From contig OY728121.1 in the NCBI GenBank assembly GCA_963277665.1, forward strand, positions 954,092,097 through 954,156,096: a stretch of DNA of 64,000 nucleotides. Direction: 5' to 3'. The notes under the pieces are model-generated. The model ran no database searches and was not told the DNA's origin. It saw nothing but the letters and a program-made list of their open reading frames with translations. Positions within the stretch are counted from its first letter, which is position 1. Every line of letters starts with the position of its first letter. The translations under genes were made by a program, and so were the position numbers. Shown piece after piece: positions 11,201-23,576 of this stretch. The stretch comes from Viscum album (lineage: Eukaryota; Streptophyta; Magnoliopsida; Santalales; Viscaceae).

Positions 11201-13600
11201 AATTATAATATTTTTGTTAATTAAAGGTGATTTTTTTGTGGAAATTTATAAAACCAATGCTAAAAAAGTTCACTATTATTTCATGTATGTTTTTTAAAAA
11301 CCACAATCAAATATGTAAAAAAAAAGAAAAAACATGAGTGAATATATCTCCAAAATTTCAGAACCTAAGTATGACCCCCTACCTCTTTTTGTAAGCCCCA
11401 TTACATAGTATCTAATTACATATCAGAGTTTATATGACCCATTTACGCTTCTTTTCATTGTTTTGATCATCATGTTCATGGGTTTTTAATATTATATCCT
11501 TACTCTATTATTTTTCCTCCCCCGATTTCAATATATTAATTGTATTTTATTGAATTGATGAAGGGTTTTCCCTATTTATTAGAGATAACCTTTTCCTATG
11601 ATATCGTAATGTGAAATTGGTTCTGATTTTGGGTGGCATGGATAATTATGGTTAGTTAGGATCAATGGTGGGGTTTTATAGGTTGGGATGTGGGGTTGGT
11701 CTTTATTTATGTGTTTGGTGTTACAATTTGGGTTCATGTTTTTAATGTTTGTTATTTTATAATTTTTTTGTAGTGTGGGGTTGAGTGTGAGTCACCATAG
11801 AACACCACATTACTAAGGTTTGTTTATTATTGGGGCCAATAACTCCAAGAATGAGTGAGTATTTAGCCTTGAAATCCTATTAGTGGGATAATAAAAGCTT
11901 GGAATAAATTTTAGTGATTTCTAAGTAGATTTAATTTCATTGAGTCTTATATATATTGTTACATTTCCATGTAAGTTTATTTGAATGTGGTGTTCTTGCA
12001 TGTAATTAATTATACCATAGGTTAAATAATTATAGCTTTTTGAAATATTTAATTTTGAATAATCTATGTTTTGATATTTCTTTAATTGGATGGTGTTGGC
12101 CTTTTTTTAAAATGGTATTTCGGGATAATGATTTTGAATATCATTTGAGTAATTTATTTTTTGTTTTTTCCTTTAATTGAAAACTCATAAGGTCACATGA
12201 AGTCTTTTAAAATTTAGTGGGTTTAGACTGGAAATAGATTTTTAGTTCCATTTTTTCTAATATTTTTTCTTTGGTCATGATTTTTTTTAAGAAAAAATAA
12301 GGATTTGTAGATTTTTTATGGGTTTTGAGATTTTTAGAGTAAGACTCAGGTTAATCCCAAGGTATTTTAAAACATTTTTTTAATAATGATGTAAAAATGT
12401 TTTTTGTGTTTTCTAATTGGTCTCATTTTCATGCTTTTATGATTTTTACTCTAAATTAGAATTTGAAAATTGAAAATTAATTTCAAAAATTTATTTCAAA
12501 CATCAATTTAAACCTAATGGTTCTTTATTTTATAGTCATTTGAGGTTTCAATTTAGACCAAATGCATGTTTTAAATTTTAACAATGGTTATTGTTTATTT
12601 CTCATATGCCTCTATATGGGTTAATAGGGGTGCCAATAGTAAGACTTAGGATTCTAGAATGGGTTAGAGGCACCCACAAATATTGATTTTTGTTTGTTTT
12701 TAGTTTTTTTATAGTTGGTTTTTGAGAGTGTTCTTCACATATAATGTATATAATGGTTCTTAATGTTTATCTATTATGAAATATTATTTCTTATGAGTTG
12801 TATTTTAACTAAATAAATTTTTTGATGATTTTAATATATGGTGGTTATATATTAGGAGCTATCCATTCAGTGAGAATGTGTTGTTTTATTTTATTATCAA
12901 TAATTATTATTTTACTATATTTGTTTCATAAAGTGTTATTAGTAGGTGATATATTGATAAAGTTGGATCACATTTCCTAATAACACACCACAATATGCTA
13001 AGGGTTTGGAGGATTTTTTGTCGTTTTCAATTTCAAATTGATCCATTAATAGAAGAATAAAATGTCCATGTCCTAAATATAAGTTGAGAATATGGTTTAA
13101 GAGACATGAAGTTTATGAACCTTGATATTTAATAAATTCCCAGCTCAATATATGCATTGTATTCAACATAGAGAATCATACATTATATAAATTTTGAGCA
13201 TTGATGTCAATAAATAGAATGATCATGCTACTTCCTCAAAAATGAGAAATTAAATTGAGAAATTGAAAAATTATTCTTTCAACAGTGAATGTAAATAACA
13301 TCAATATCAAAAAATATTAGTACAACTAGTCAAGGATATGATAAATTTTAACTTGACAAATGATTCTTTTAGAACCTCATGACAATTAGATCAAGATTGT
13401 TCCATGTCATCAAATCCTCTTCTTAATTTTGTGAAGGTTATAAAAGAGAAAAATTTATTGAGTAGATAAATTCATTTCATTATTTAGTTGAATAAGGAAA
13501 TAGAGATATGTATGGAGGATGTATCAAGTATTCAAGACATTATTTTCTACTGAAGTTGTACCATATCAAGTTCCCATATGGAATTAAAGATAAATAAATG
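11201..13600 (+). other. CACTA left end and subterminal region
   Basis: The degenerate left terminal repeat lies at 11201-11240. The remaining 2.3 kb is AT-rich with no recognisable coding domain. CACTA elements normally keep non-coding subterminal sequence here. Part of 13000-13600 may hold the N-terminal region of the TNP2 gene but I cannot read it. Confidence 0.45.
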
Positions 13601-13619
13601 TCCATGATATTTGAATTGT

Positions 13620-15040
13620 TGTGTGAATCATTTATTGAAGCTAAGAATATAAGTATTTTTATGAAATGAAGAAATGTTTTAACATGTTTTAGCTTAATTA
13701 TACAAAAATACATGCTTTTCCTAATTATTTTTTACTATATTATGGAGATGATTCAAGGATAAATGACTAAAAAAAATGTTTGGCATCTAGATGGAAGTCA
13801 ATGAGTAATGATGAATCTATGAATCAACAAATTATTATGAATAAGTAGAAAAAGAATACTCTTGTGAAGGTTTTGTGTTACTCCCCTTTAAAAAATCAAT
13901 TTAAATGAATATTCATGTCATCTAAGATCACTGATCACATGAAGTGAAATTATATAGAAAATAACAATAATGGGTTAATCCAACATCCCAAAGATTAAAA
14001 TTCATAGAAACCATTTGTTAATTACATACGTATTTCTAATCCAATAATAGGAATTTATGATTGAGATTAGATACCAATGGATTCAACCCATTTAGGACAT
14101 TGAGTACTAGTTCTAACATTCATCTCGTTGTTTTGATCCCTTACAATCTATCTCAATGAATATATATGAAGAAAACTCCCATCACTATTTTGATGATTAT
14201 TCCTATAAAAAAATCTCCAAAATGGCATTGATGTTTACTTTTATCCTCTAATTGAAAAATCATAGGAGTTATGGAAAAATGATATTGAGACATATAATGT
14301 ATCTACTACGTTAGTCTTTAAAATGAATGATACTAAAATGTGGACCATTAGTAAGTTCCCTAGACTTGGAAGCTTATTTGGTTGTAACACTCACATTGGT
14401 TTGGTTTGTACTATTTTTAATTTTTATTTTGATCCTGAACGACTAATTTATAGAAAAAATGGATCTTTATATGTTATTGTATATTTATCAATGAATATCA
14501 TAGATTTTAGGTGAACAAGGAACTATTCAATAGAATAATTAATCTTATAAAACCTCTAAATTTATTAATAAGTTCATAAATATGGACACAATTAGTAAAT
14601 TCTAAAGGATAATTTTTGTAAGTTAAAATAATTTTCATGAAAATGGGAAAATAGTTCAAAGTATATCATCAGTTGAAATTGGAACAAAATAATAGAAGAA
14701 AACAGTATATTTCTCAAACTTCCATATTAAGAATTTAATTTTTCACATCATCATCTTGATGTTATGTATATTGAGAATAATTTTTGTGATAGTTTTATCA
14801 TCACATTACTTAATGAGCATGAAAAATTGAAGAACCATCTTAATGCATGAATGGACTTAAAACAATGAATATAAAGCATGATCTATGGATATATGAAAAT
14901 GGAAAGTATATTGCAGTAGTTTTTATAGTGAAAATAAGGAGAACGATATATTTATTTGAATATTAAAACATGAAAATGTGCCTTATGGATATTTAAGAAA
15001 TATTTGAAAACATGTCGACTTCAATCATCACAGGTTACAT
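13620..15040 (+). pseudogene. TNP2-type CACTA transposase, catalytic region (Transposase_21)
   Basis: Core transposase of plant CACTA elements. Readable blocks in order: ..LVKVLCYSPLKNQFK.. and IFMSSKITDHMK (counterparts of 'KVLRYFPL.PRLQRLFMSSKTA..M.WH'), IQHPKD.NS.KPFVN (the 'RHPADS.AWK.FD' block), then PMDSTHL. After this come the 'LIPYNLPPW' region (decayed), NGIDVYFYPLIE, ELWKNDIETYNVST, and at 14323-14514 an open stretch with MWTISKFPRLGSLFGC and ERLIYRKNG. These follow the TNP2 order (IDVYL.PLI..LK.LW..GV.TYD; LWTINDFPAYGNLSGW; RL.HG.K). Many stops. DUF4218 and DUF4216 modules follow on the same strand, as in intact TnpD genes. Confidence 0.88.
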
Positions 15041-15620
15041 GGATTGAAAATTCACAGTTCACATAATTTTCTATAGTAATTACTACCTTCTGAATCATGT
15101 ACATTATTACCTAAAAAGGTAAATGTAGTTATACTTGAGTTATGAAAATTCTTAAGAAAACTATGTGAGAAAAATCTATATCCAATTGATCTTGAAAATA
15201 TCTAGGAAAGAATTATACTAAAAAATTGTGTAATGGATATTATATCCCACATTATGTTTTATTATCATGATGAATTTAATTATGAATTTGGATGAGGAAA
15301 CTGAATTAGAAGGTTCCATACATTATCTATGGATGTATCCAATTGAGTGGTACATTATTTATATGTTTTTATTCTTAATTAAATCATTCTTTTCAATTCA
15401 TTTCATATATTTCTAATTACATTTCATTCATTTTTTTACAGATACCAAAGTCATTCGAAATCATATATGAAAAATAAATCCCAATTAGAAGTCTCTATTT
15501 TTGAAGGTTTTCTAGTAGACGATTGTTTTACATTTTTTTCTAGATACTTGGATGATATTATTAAAATATTCAATCGATTTGGATGTGTTGACAAAATTTT
15601 GGCTCAATATTAACTAGATA
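15041..15620 (+). pseudogene. DUF4218 module of the CACTA transposase gene
   Basis: Domain regularly found downstream of TNP2 in plant CACTA transposases. Readable segments: KVNVVILEL.KFLRKLCEKN, then DLENI.ERIILKNCVMDII, then LEGSIHYLWMYPIEWYI at about 15305-15360 (counterpart of 'LAGPVQYRWMYPIERYL'). After an AT-rich gap at 15361-15440 that ends in a splice-like TTTTTACAG, there is KNKSQLEVSIFEGFLVDDC, followed by a C.TFFSRYL-type end (counterpart of 'VRN.A.PEGSIAEGY...ECLTFCSRYL'). Stops break the reading frame. The gap fits a former intron. Confidence 0.85.
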
Positions 15621-15959
15621 AGAAAAAAAATCTTTCTTACTATAGGCCTACCATTTGGTAGGACCTAAAATATTACCCCGAAAAAATTGTAATTATTAAA
15701 AGAATATAAATATATGCTACTAAATAATTAAATTTTATATCCCTTCATTTAAGAGATGAAGATACAAATAAATATATATAGGATAATTCAAACATGGAAT
15801 GGGACAGATATATCAAAGTCAGTTAATAACGATCCAATATAATGGTTTACATGTCATGTAAGTTCATAAATACTAAAATCTATATATATATATATATTAG
15901 GTTGAAATATATATTATGTAAATGTAATAATTTATATTAATTTTTATAAATCATGAATA

Positions 15960-16670
15960 TCGATATTTGAGTTGAATTTTTATAAGATTTGATGTTTTTG
16001 GCTCAGGGTCCTCTAAAGAAGGCTAGGAAATGCGATGATTATATTGTGAATGGATTAAAATTTCATAAATTTGGTTAGGAAAAGTGTTTTAGAAACATAT
16101 AATAATGGAATATTTAAAATTTATAAACTAAGATACTATGGAAAGTTAACTGATATTATCAAATTAAACTACTAAAAACATTTCTCTGTTGATTTATTCA
16201 AATAAAAGTGGGTCAATATTACCAAAAGTATTAAAATATATTCATTAAAATTTATTTCTATGAACTTTTATTTCTTGATGGATGTTCATGATGATGAATA
16301 ACATGATCCGTATATATTATCATTGTAAGAGAAAATGGTATATTATGTTATTCATCATTGCAAGAAAATGGTGATGATGAATAACCTAATCCGTATATAT
16401 TATCATCATAAGAGAAAATGGTATATAATGTGGAAGATATAGTGGATGAAGGGTGGAATATAGTTGTGAACATGAAACAAAAATACTTGTAAATATGGGT
16501 GATGAAGTGGATGAATTAACACGTGACATTGAATCCCATTAATACAAAGAAATTTAATTATTTATCCATGATGATATTTAGAATATTGATCTTGAGAGGG
16601 TGGGTTAAGTAGAAGAAGTAATGATGGAGAATGATAATGATATGATTGAAGGATAAAATAATTTTATGTG
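15960..16670 (+). pseudogene. DUF4216 module and acidic tail of the CACTA transposase gene
   Basis: The last domain of plant TNP2-type transposases. I read RKCDDYIVNGLKFHKFG (counterpart of '..YFVNGFKFHT'), YGKLTDIIKLNY followed by SVDLFK.KW (counterpart of 'FYGVLTDIIELNY...V.LFKC.W'), and EKMVYNVEDIVDEGWNIVV (counterpart of 'A.QVFYV.DP....W.VV'). An acidic tail with EEVMMENDNDMIEG ends at a stop at about 16657. An 83-bp tandem duplication lies inside. Other stops and frameshifts make it non-functional. 15621-15959 between the modules holds nothing readable. Confidence 0.82.
16290..16455 (+). repeat. 83-bp tandem duplication inside DUF4216
   Basis: GATGATGAATAAC starts at 16290 and again at 16373. 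The following CGTATATATTATCAT and AGAGAAAATGGTATAT blocks are repeated at the same offset. Only a few substitutions separate the copies, so the duplication is much younger than the decay of the gene around it. 83 is not a multiple of three, so it also shifts the frame. Confidence 0.8.
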
Positions 16671-17280
16671 TAGTCATCAATTAACTTAGTAACTGTCTAT
16701 GTATATATTATTTTTGTTCAATACTATACATTTTTTTAACATATTTAATTTTCTTTTAATGCAAGAAGTTTTAATTTTAAACAATTAAATATTATAAATG
16801 TTTTAAAATATATATTATGACACTATTTTTACCTTTAAAAATGATAGTAATGCTGATGAAAAAATGGTTCAGTGATAGTAGCCGATTGACACCAGATGGT
16901 TTTCCCGCTATCATGATATCATTATTTTTTTTTTCTGATTATCTCTCGCATATTGTGTCTTGAACACCCTTGATATCTCTCCCGATGACATCTATCATGC
17001 CTATGGATGCCTCCTGATGGAATTTGGAATGACTTATAGATACCTTCTAACATCATTTGTCATGCCCAATATTTCCCTCCCAACTACATCTGGCATACTT
17101 CCTATAGATTCATTGGGTTTTTCAGGTGATTTTCATACATTGAGGGAGGTGGTATTCACTCTAGTTAGCCCATGAGGATATTAGAGGGTAATTATTATAG
17201 GTACAAAGTTTTATGTAAAAAAAAATATTTCATTTTTGTATGAAAATATATTATTTCTTCAGATATTGATAGTACATAAT
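16671..17280 (+). other. CACTA interior between transposase modules, no assigned gene
   Basis: An open frame at 16960-17175 gives 71 residues with no domain I recognise. Its place between the TNP2-type gene and the Transposase_24 remnant would fit an upstream exon of the second CACTA gene, but nothing in its sequence shows that. Confidence 0.3.
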
Positions 17281-17589
17281 TTTAGAATTTGAATGCGATG
17301 AAGATAGTTATTCTATTTGGTAGTTTTGGAGTTCCGATAAAGGATGTTGTGAGATTATTTAGTAAGATCTTGGGCCATTTGTATTTTGATCCAATGTACC
17401 TTACCATTAAAAATTAAAATTGGAGACATGTTCCTCTATCTTGTAATAATGAGGTATTTTTCTGAAAACTAAATTTTTATTATTAAAACACTTTTATGGA
17501 AAAAGTGAGAAACCGCAACTTAAAACACAAAATTAAATAATATATCAATTAAAGGATAGTTTAATCCTAATATATTTAATCTCCCTAAA

Positions 17590-19490
17590 ATGTTTCTAGG
17601 ATATATTGTGTACCTTAGTGTCTGGTTCATCTAGTAAAATATCTTCAAACTGAAATGCCAAATTTTCCCAAGACTCGATGTACTCCTCAAGGATAATCTT
17701 TCCATTATTGAATCCCCCAACCAAAATTAGGTCCTTCTTATCAATACAGGAATACTTCTTCTCATTGAGGGTCACCTTTAATGAACTAACCATCATCCCA
17801 GAAGATTCTTATTCAGTATAATTAAGTGATAGAACCTATTCAACCACTTCTTATAAGCACAAAAGAAATTCCAAGGATTGATCAAGAACATTACTTGGCT
17901 TCCACAACTAACAAGAATCCTTTGGGTTAAGGTGGGTAATGCTGTCTATCTATTTGGATTTAAACTTCATTACTGATCATGTCTCCATTGGAAGTGGAAA
18001 AAAATGAATAATACTTTCTCTCTTTATGAATGCACCTCTTTCTCCTGCTTCTCTACTGGCTTAGAAGCTTACCTACATGACCCTCATCCTCAGTTTCACC
18101 TACAAGATAACTAGAACAACCATCACTAGACTCATTCTCAGGGATCTTATGAACATTCATGGAGGGCCTAGTTAGCTCTTTCTTGAACTCCTAAATTGGA
18201 TCCTTGTTAGGTAGTTGTTCAAAGCGATTGAACAACTCAATGGATGCCACCTCCCTTCTAGGTATTATCCAAAATCTGTAGGATTACCCTTCGAGGATTC
18301 TTTAAAAGCCAATTCCGGGCCTCTATCTCTAATACCACTCCCTAGGCACACCATATATGAATATAAAGAACATAAGGTAGACTTAATACCTCCATCATAC
18401 ACCAATTAAGACTCTATTTTAGAGTTATGCCAATTTCCACCCTGAGGGCCCTCAAGTGGTTTCTCCAAAGAAACTTCCACAGAAGACTGAGGACCCTCAA
18501 GGTCCTCTCTAAACCAACTGAAGATGTCAACCACCAAGGGATTTAATCCCCCCAGATTCACTCTGTACAGTCGTTTCCATGGTATCTACACACATCTGTA
18601 CTGGTCATAAGAAACTTACCACTACCTACTATTCCCACACCATTATGTTTATCTAGGACCATGCCTAAAGCCATCGACAGGTGACCCATTCACTTAAAAT
18701 CTGAACAAAAATTAACCCATGATTCATAAACAACTTTTTTTCTACAATAAAACTCTTCACCAACTATAATCCAAATTTAATCAGGAGGCATTATTAAGGA
18801 ATCTAATTCAATATAGATCTGGTGGTTAATAAGGTGACAAAGGGGGTTGGTTTGGCTATCAAAACACAAGTACCTACCAATAGGGTTCCCAAGAATCCTA
18901 ACAATCTATGAGTTTTGAAACGGTAATGGTAGATTAGAGAGACTAACCCAAATCATGATGGAAGGAGAGTAACAGTTCATATGAAAGTCATAGGTCTATC
19001 TAAATAGGAAGAATCAAGACTCGTTACAGTGACGAGGAGAACTAGACCATGCTTTGATCAGGTCCTCCTCCGAAGAAAATCGAATCATGATGTTCTTGTT
19101 ATTGAGAAACCCCACTATTTCATTTTACTATAAGTCCCAGGAGATAAAAACGAACCATTCGAATGAGTCCATAGAAGGTCTTATTTATGATAAATGAGTG
19201 ATCAAGGTCAAGTTGAGGAGGGCCAAAGCTTCATTGAACTCCTTGATTGAAATCATATGATTAGGGTACCCATCATACAGATCAAGAACCTTATGGAACA
19301 AAGATATTTGAGGGAAATGGTGAATTACACCAAGGTTGGAAAAGGGGGAAAAGGAGGACTCCACACCCTTGAAGGATGTCAGAGGTCCCCCCCACTAGTG
19401 GCGGAGGGACTAGTGCAATGGTCGCCACTGTCACGGAATGGGGGAAGAAATTGCACTTCCCCCTAACTCAAGACCCATACTCTAACCAAT
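17590..19490 (-). pseudogene. DUF4283 protein remnant (LINE ORF1-like)
   Basis: Minus-strand coding remnant, locally richer in GC than its surroundings. Segments at about 19110-18790 read LNNKNIMIRFSSEEDLIKAW, then SIMIWVSLSNLPLPFQNS, then VRILGNPIGRYLCFDSQTN and HQIYIELDS. This is the DUF4283 pattern (F..E.D...V..GPW, then WVRLPNLPLE, IG..LG..L..D..T, ARICVELD) seen in ORF1 of plant L1-type LINEs and in related retroelement proteins. The downstream half (18600-17590) includes a 66-residue open stretch at 17596-17796 without a known domain. No CCHC knuckle, endonuclease or reverse transcriptase was found. Orientation is opposite to the CACTA genes, so it is probably a separate insertion. Confidence 0.7.
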
Positions 19491-19499
19491 AACTCAATA

Positions 19500-20212
19500 G
19501 GATTTCAAGTAGGAAGTAATGAGGTATTTTATTCATATATAAATATAATTTTAATACATTATCCCTCGTAGATTAAATTTAATGTAATTATTTAATTAAA
19601 TTATAATAATTTGAATGAATTATTTTTTTCTATAGATATTCTTCCACATTACCATGACTGATGCTCTCACACATCAATGGATGTTAACAAATTTGAGTAA
19701 TAAATGAAAGTATTTTTAATGGATATTATGCCATTATATCAATGATACTTTGTTAAATATTCGATATATGTATAATGAGGCACTTGAAGGTGAACCTCAT
19801 GAGCAGTGGAATGTTTTTGTTAATAGTCATCACCATGAAAATCATATTATATTTAATAATATATTAATATATTAATATCATTATATATATATATACATGC
19901 ATAAAATTGTTATTAAATTACCTTTTATTTATTTTAGGAATTTTCCAAGAAAAATACACCAAGAAAAGTGAAATAGGTCCTCTCTCACACATCGAGTTAT
20001 AATATTTTTTTGAGAAATCAAACTACTATGAAAATATTTTCATGAATTCCAATATTTATATGAAAATATTATTTATTTTATATTTTAAAATATTGATTTA
20101 TCTATTTTAAATATAGGAAGATAAGTTAGGGAAACAAGTTACTTAGATAGAAGTTTGAGTATACGTATATACCAAATCTTATGAGAGTTATGTTAATGAT
20201 ATTTATAAAGGA
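19500..20212 (+). pseudogene. Transposase_24 (Ptta/En/Spm) remnant, CACTA second gene
   Basis: Plant CACTA elements carry a second protein (TnpA/Ptta-like) with a Transposase_24 domain. At about 19755-19840 the plus strand reads RYMYNEALEGEPHEQWNVFV; after an AT-rich gap at 19850-19935, consistent with an intron, comes FSKKNTPRKVK.VLSHTSSY (counterpart of 'W...V..W.s......n..NR.....HTTGSKSF'). A further stretch near 20150-20210 resembles the continuing domain but could belong to the adjoining LTR. Same strand as TNP2. Truncated on the right by gypsy G2; a candidate last exon lies beyond G2 at 32380-32640. Confidence 0.55.
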
Positions 20213-21439
20213 ATTGGGATGAGCACAAAATCATAGTAAGGCACATAAAAATGAATAAAAAAAATAATTAGTCTGTAAACACTTATTTTTTTTCTTTTTC
20301 AAAAAATAAACATTGGGATCAAAATAAACCTTTTATTACCCAAAAATCAACTTTTTTTCCCAAATATCTAAATAAAATATTTCATAAGAAATATTAAAGA
20401 AAAAATAAAATCCATATATTTTTCTTTTAAAACATGATAAAATCATGAATTTTTTTTCATAAATCTATGTAACATTTACTTTCCCTTGAACATAAATTAA
20501 AAAACTTAACATTTGAAAACATGATATTTCTATAAAAAACATATCATGCATAATAAAATATAATGGTTACTTGGGGAAAAAATTTCTTATACTAATTACT
20601 TATGATGTAATCCTCATATACACCATATGATGAAACCCTCAAAGCTACCATAAAATAATCCTCATAGGTATAATCTAATGTAAGCATCATAGTTACACTT
20701 GGAATAACCATCACTATCAAATTCCAACATAAAAATACCAAATGAATTTGAGGTATATCAAGGAACCACCCATATTTGGTTTATAAAAGAACCACCTATC
20801 ATTATAATCAATTCCCAAGAACCATAAAACAATTATAAAACATGAATTCTTGCATCATAAAAACATTCCTTGAGGAAAATAACATATTTTTTAATGAATA
20901 ATTCACACTGATAAAGGAAAAATTTTTCTTTGAAAATAACCATTTAATATTATAGAGTAATCTTAAAAACATTAAGGTGTTATGAAAGCAAGAAAATATT
21001 CTCATTCCAAATATATTATAAAAAAAATCATTTTTTACTTTCATAAAAAGAATAATTAAAAGAGTATATTTTTTAAAAAAGAAATTCCCTTACCTTTAGT
21101 CCGACTCGTCATGTACAATATTTATCTTCCAAAATAATAATAATAGGTTAATTTATACTTGATTAGGGAAATTTTTCATGTTTATTATTACTTTAATATC
21201 ACTTATTACCATTTTATATACAATTAATTAATCATTTAATTTCTTATTGTACATTTTGATGATATTTGATTCATAAGTCCAAAATTATTTCGGTCAGTTA
21301 ACTATGGTAAAACCGGACATTATTCCATAATATCTAGAATAATATTAATGAAATAAATATAATTTTTTATATTAATTATAAATTTAAATACTTCCATTAA
21401 ATATGGTTATGAAAAATGAACTATGTTAAAATCATGGAT

Positions 21440-21845
21440 ATGGTTGGACGTATATACGCATGGGTAACATTTTCATTTTTCAATGATAATTTTGTAAAGA
21501 AGGTAAATATAATTTATCTTTAAAAAATGATCATAATATCATGTATATCATTTTATTTATTTAAATATACTTATATATATCATCTATGAGATGTGGTGAT
21601 GAAAAAAGAATCACATTACTTCGTGGATGTGGTAGTCTACACATACACACGAACGACATTATCATTTTTATGTGCATGGAATGTTAAGAATGTAAATGAT
21701 ATATTATCTTTCAATGGTGATAATATGTCATGAATATAATATATAAACATTAATTCCATCATTATTTCCAGTATTGAGAGATGGTGACGGAAAATGGATT
21801 ACATCTGTTCGTGAGGCGGCAATCCATCATACACACGAACAATAA
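21440..21845 (-). repeat. Three direct repeats, CGTAC-type, in the G2 3' LTR
   Basis: Repeat cores at about 21447, 21608-21660 and 21795-21841. Each combines a 'TCACAT..CTTCGTG..GTGGTAGTC' type lead with a CpG-bearing 'ACGTAT/ACACACGAACGA' tail, spaced by about 185 bp. The same repeats occur in the other G2 LTR (29765-30180) and in G5 (56864-57107). They lie in the part transcribed after the TATA box. Confidence 0.7.
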
Positions 21846-22180
21846 ATTATTTTCCCATTTGATGGAAATGGATATGGATTTAGGTTATTAAAATATCATA
21901 ATGATATCTAAATATATGAAAGATAATGGATTTATTATTTTAGTATAATTTGAGAAGTTTTGAAGGAGGTGGAAGAATAAATAAAACAAAAACACTTTAT
22001 TAAAAACAAGGCCTCTTCTTTGGACAATCTCATTTTCTTAATATCTTAAGACCACTATGGTTGGTGTTTTTCCTTAAAAAAGAACTCTAGAATAAATTAA
22101 GGGAATTTAGGAATAGATTTGGGTAGGTCTTGGATGAATTAAAAGGGTTTTTAAGTGAGAATAAATGAGAATAATGTGTT

Positions 22181-22190
22181 CCCTTTTATA
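22181..22190 (-). promoter_or_regulatory. TATA box of G2 3' LTR
   Basis: The minus strand reads TATAAAAGGG with a conserved GTGCCCCTCCCCTCTCC block directly upstream. Identical core and upstream block occur in the other G2 LTR and, slightly changed, in G5. Confidence 0.7.
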
Positions 22191-23576
22191 GGAGAGGGGA
22201 GGGGCACCTTTGAATTTATCAAAATATGAAATTAATACAAATTAATTTTTAATTAAAAATGTATCCAATGTAATTTATTTTGAAGATAATACAAGTACAG
22301 GCCTAAATAATCCAACACAATAATTTTTAAATAAGTTTAATTCACTTTATTTCCCTTATAATTTAGTTTTAACCCTTATTTAACCCCTTTAAATCTTACC
22401 ACGACAACATTGATTTTTACTCTTTGAGGGTAAATATTGTTACTACACAATTAAAAATGATCCAAAATTGGATCATGGTTTATAATTTTAAAACTTATAC
22501 TAATCAATTGTAAAATTTTATTATTCTTAGTAATTTTATATAATTTAATTAAATAGTATTTATTTTAAAATATCATTAATGTCAATTTTTACACAATTAA
22601 TTGGTTTGAATTTTAAAAAATATCAAAAAACAAGATAAATTCGAAAAAAAATCCTTTAATACATCCCTAAAATGTGAAATTCATCTATAAAATTCTCGAA
22701 TTACATAATTATATCATATTTTATTTATTTTAATATTTTTGATATATTTTATTTTAATTTTTCATTAATTAAATAATTACTACATTAGTGTTGCGAAATA
22801 ATTTACGATAATTATTTCTTCAATAAAAATTAAAAATAGATTACCAAGTTTAAGATAAATCTATTATATTTTAAAATAATATTTATAGTGAAACAAATTT
22901 TCTGGATAAGACCATATTAAAAGTATTCTACTTATGAGAAACAAGAGTGTGATATATATGATTTTTCTATAAATAAAATATTATAAAGGTTATAATCTAA
23001 TAAAAGAGGCCATAAATGGTCATATAAACTAAAATTTAATGATTAGGGATGGATATTAATCATATAATAATTTTTTGATAAGTTTTAGGGTCATTTTCTT
23101 TTCCATATATTTTTATTTTTACCCATAATTACAGGATTTACCCATTACCTTGATAATGAAAATTATTGAGGTTACTGTAAAAGTGACATATTTACTAAAT
23201 TTTGACCTCATGATTCCAAATATGGAATCCATTTCAAAAACCTTAATTGGATTATTTTAAATCAAAATTAACCATTGAAAATTTAAAATTAATCACAAAT
23301 ATAATTTAACCTTATAAATAAAATACAGTTTTCAATAAAAACCACTATTTTTCACTATTAATTGAAAAATAAAACTGTTTGATTTTTTTTAAATAATTAA
23401 TCCAATCATAATTTTGAAATTTTGAATTTAAAAATTAAATTCTGTTTTTCGAATTAAAATTCTATAACTTCAAAATCAATCTTTTAAAAGAAATATTATA
23501 CGAATAAGACTATATAATTAAATAATGCTAATAAATATTAAAATGATTTATTTTATCATTACTTGGGTCATTATAT

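Larger units (their letters stand above)
20213..23576 (-). repeat. 3' LTR of G2
   Basis: Aligns with 28530-31892 throughout: the TTATTACCC stretch near 20334 against 28660, the GATGTAACC/TATGATG block near 20600 against 28930, the TATA/AGGGGAGGGGC block, and a shared right end ..TATCATTAC. The right end is followed by sequence homologous to the G5 3' internal end. About 300 bp of the 5' LTR (28251-28530) have no match at the left edge, so this copy is truncated or its border is too decayed. The open frames at 20808-21044 and similar are chance. Confidence 0.75.

Noticed and set aside
11755..11780. TTTTTTTGTAGTG, resembling the right terminus of a CACTA element
   Set aside because: It lies inside the CACTA defined by the LTR junctions, has no subterminal repeats near it and no matching left end. 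T-rich strings of this kind are expected in such AT-rich DNA.
15875..15900. (AT)n tracts here and near 8425 and 19880
   Set aside because: Expected in DNA of this composition; no associated structure.
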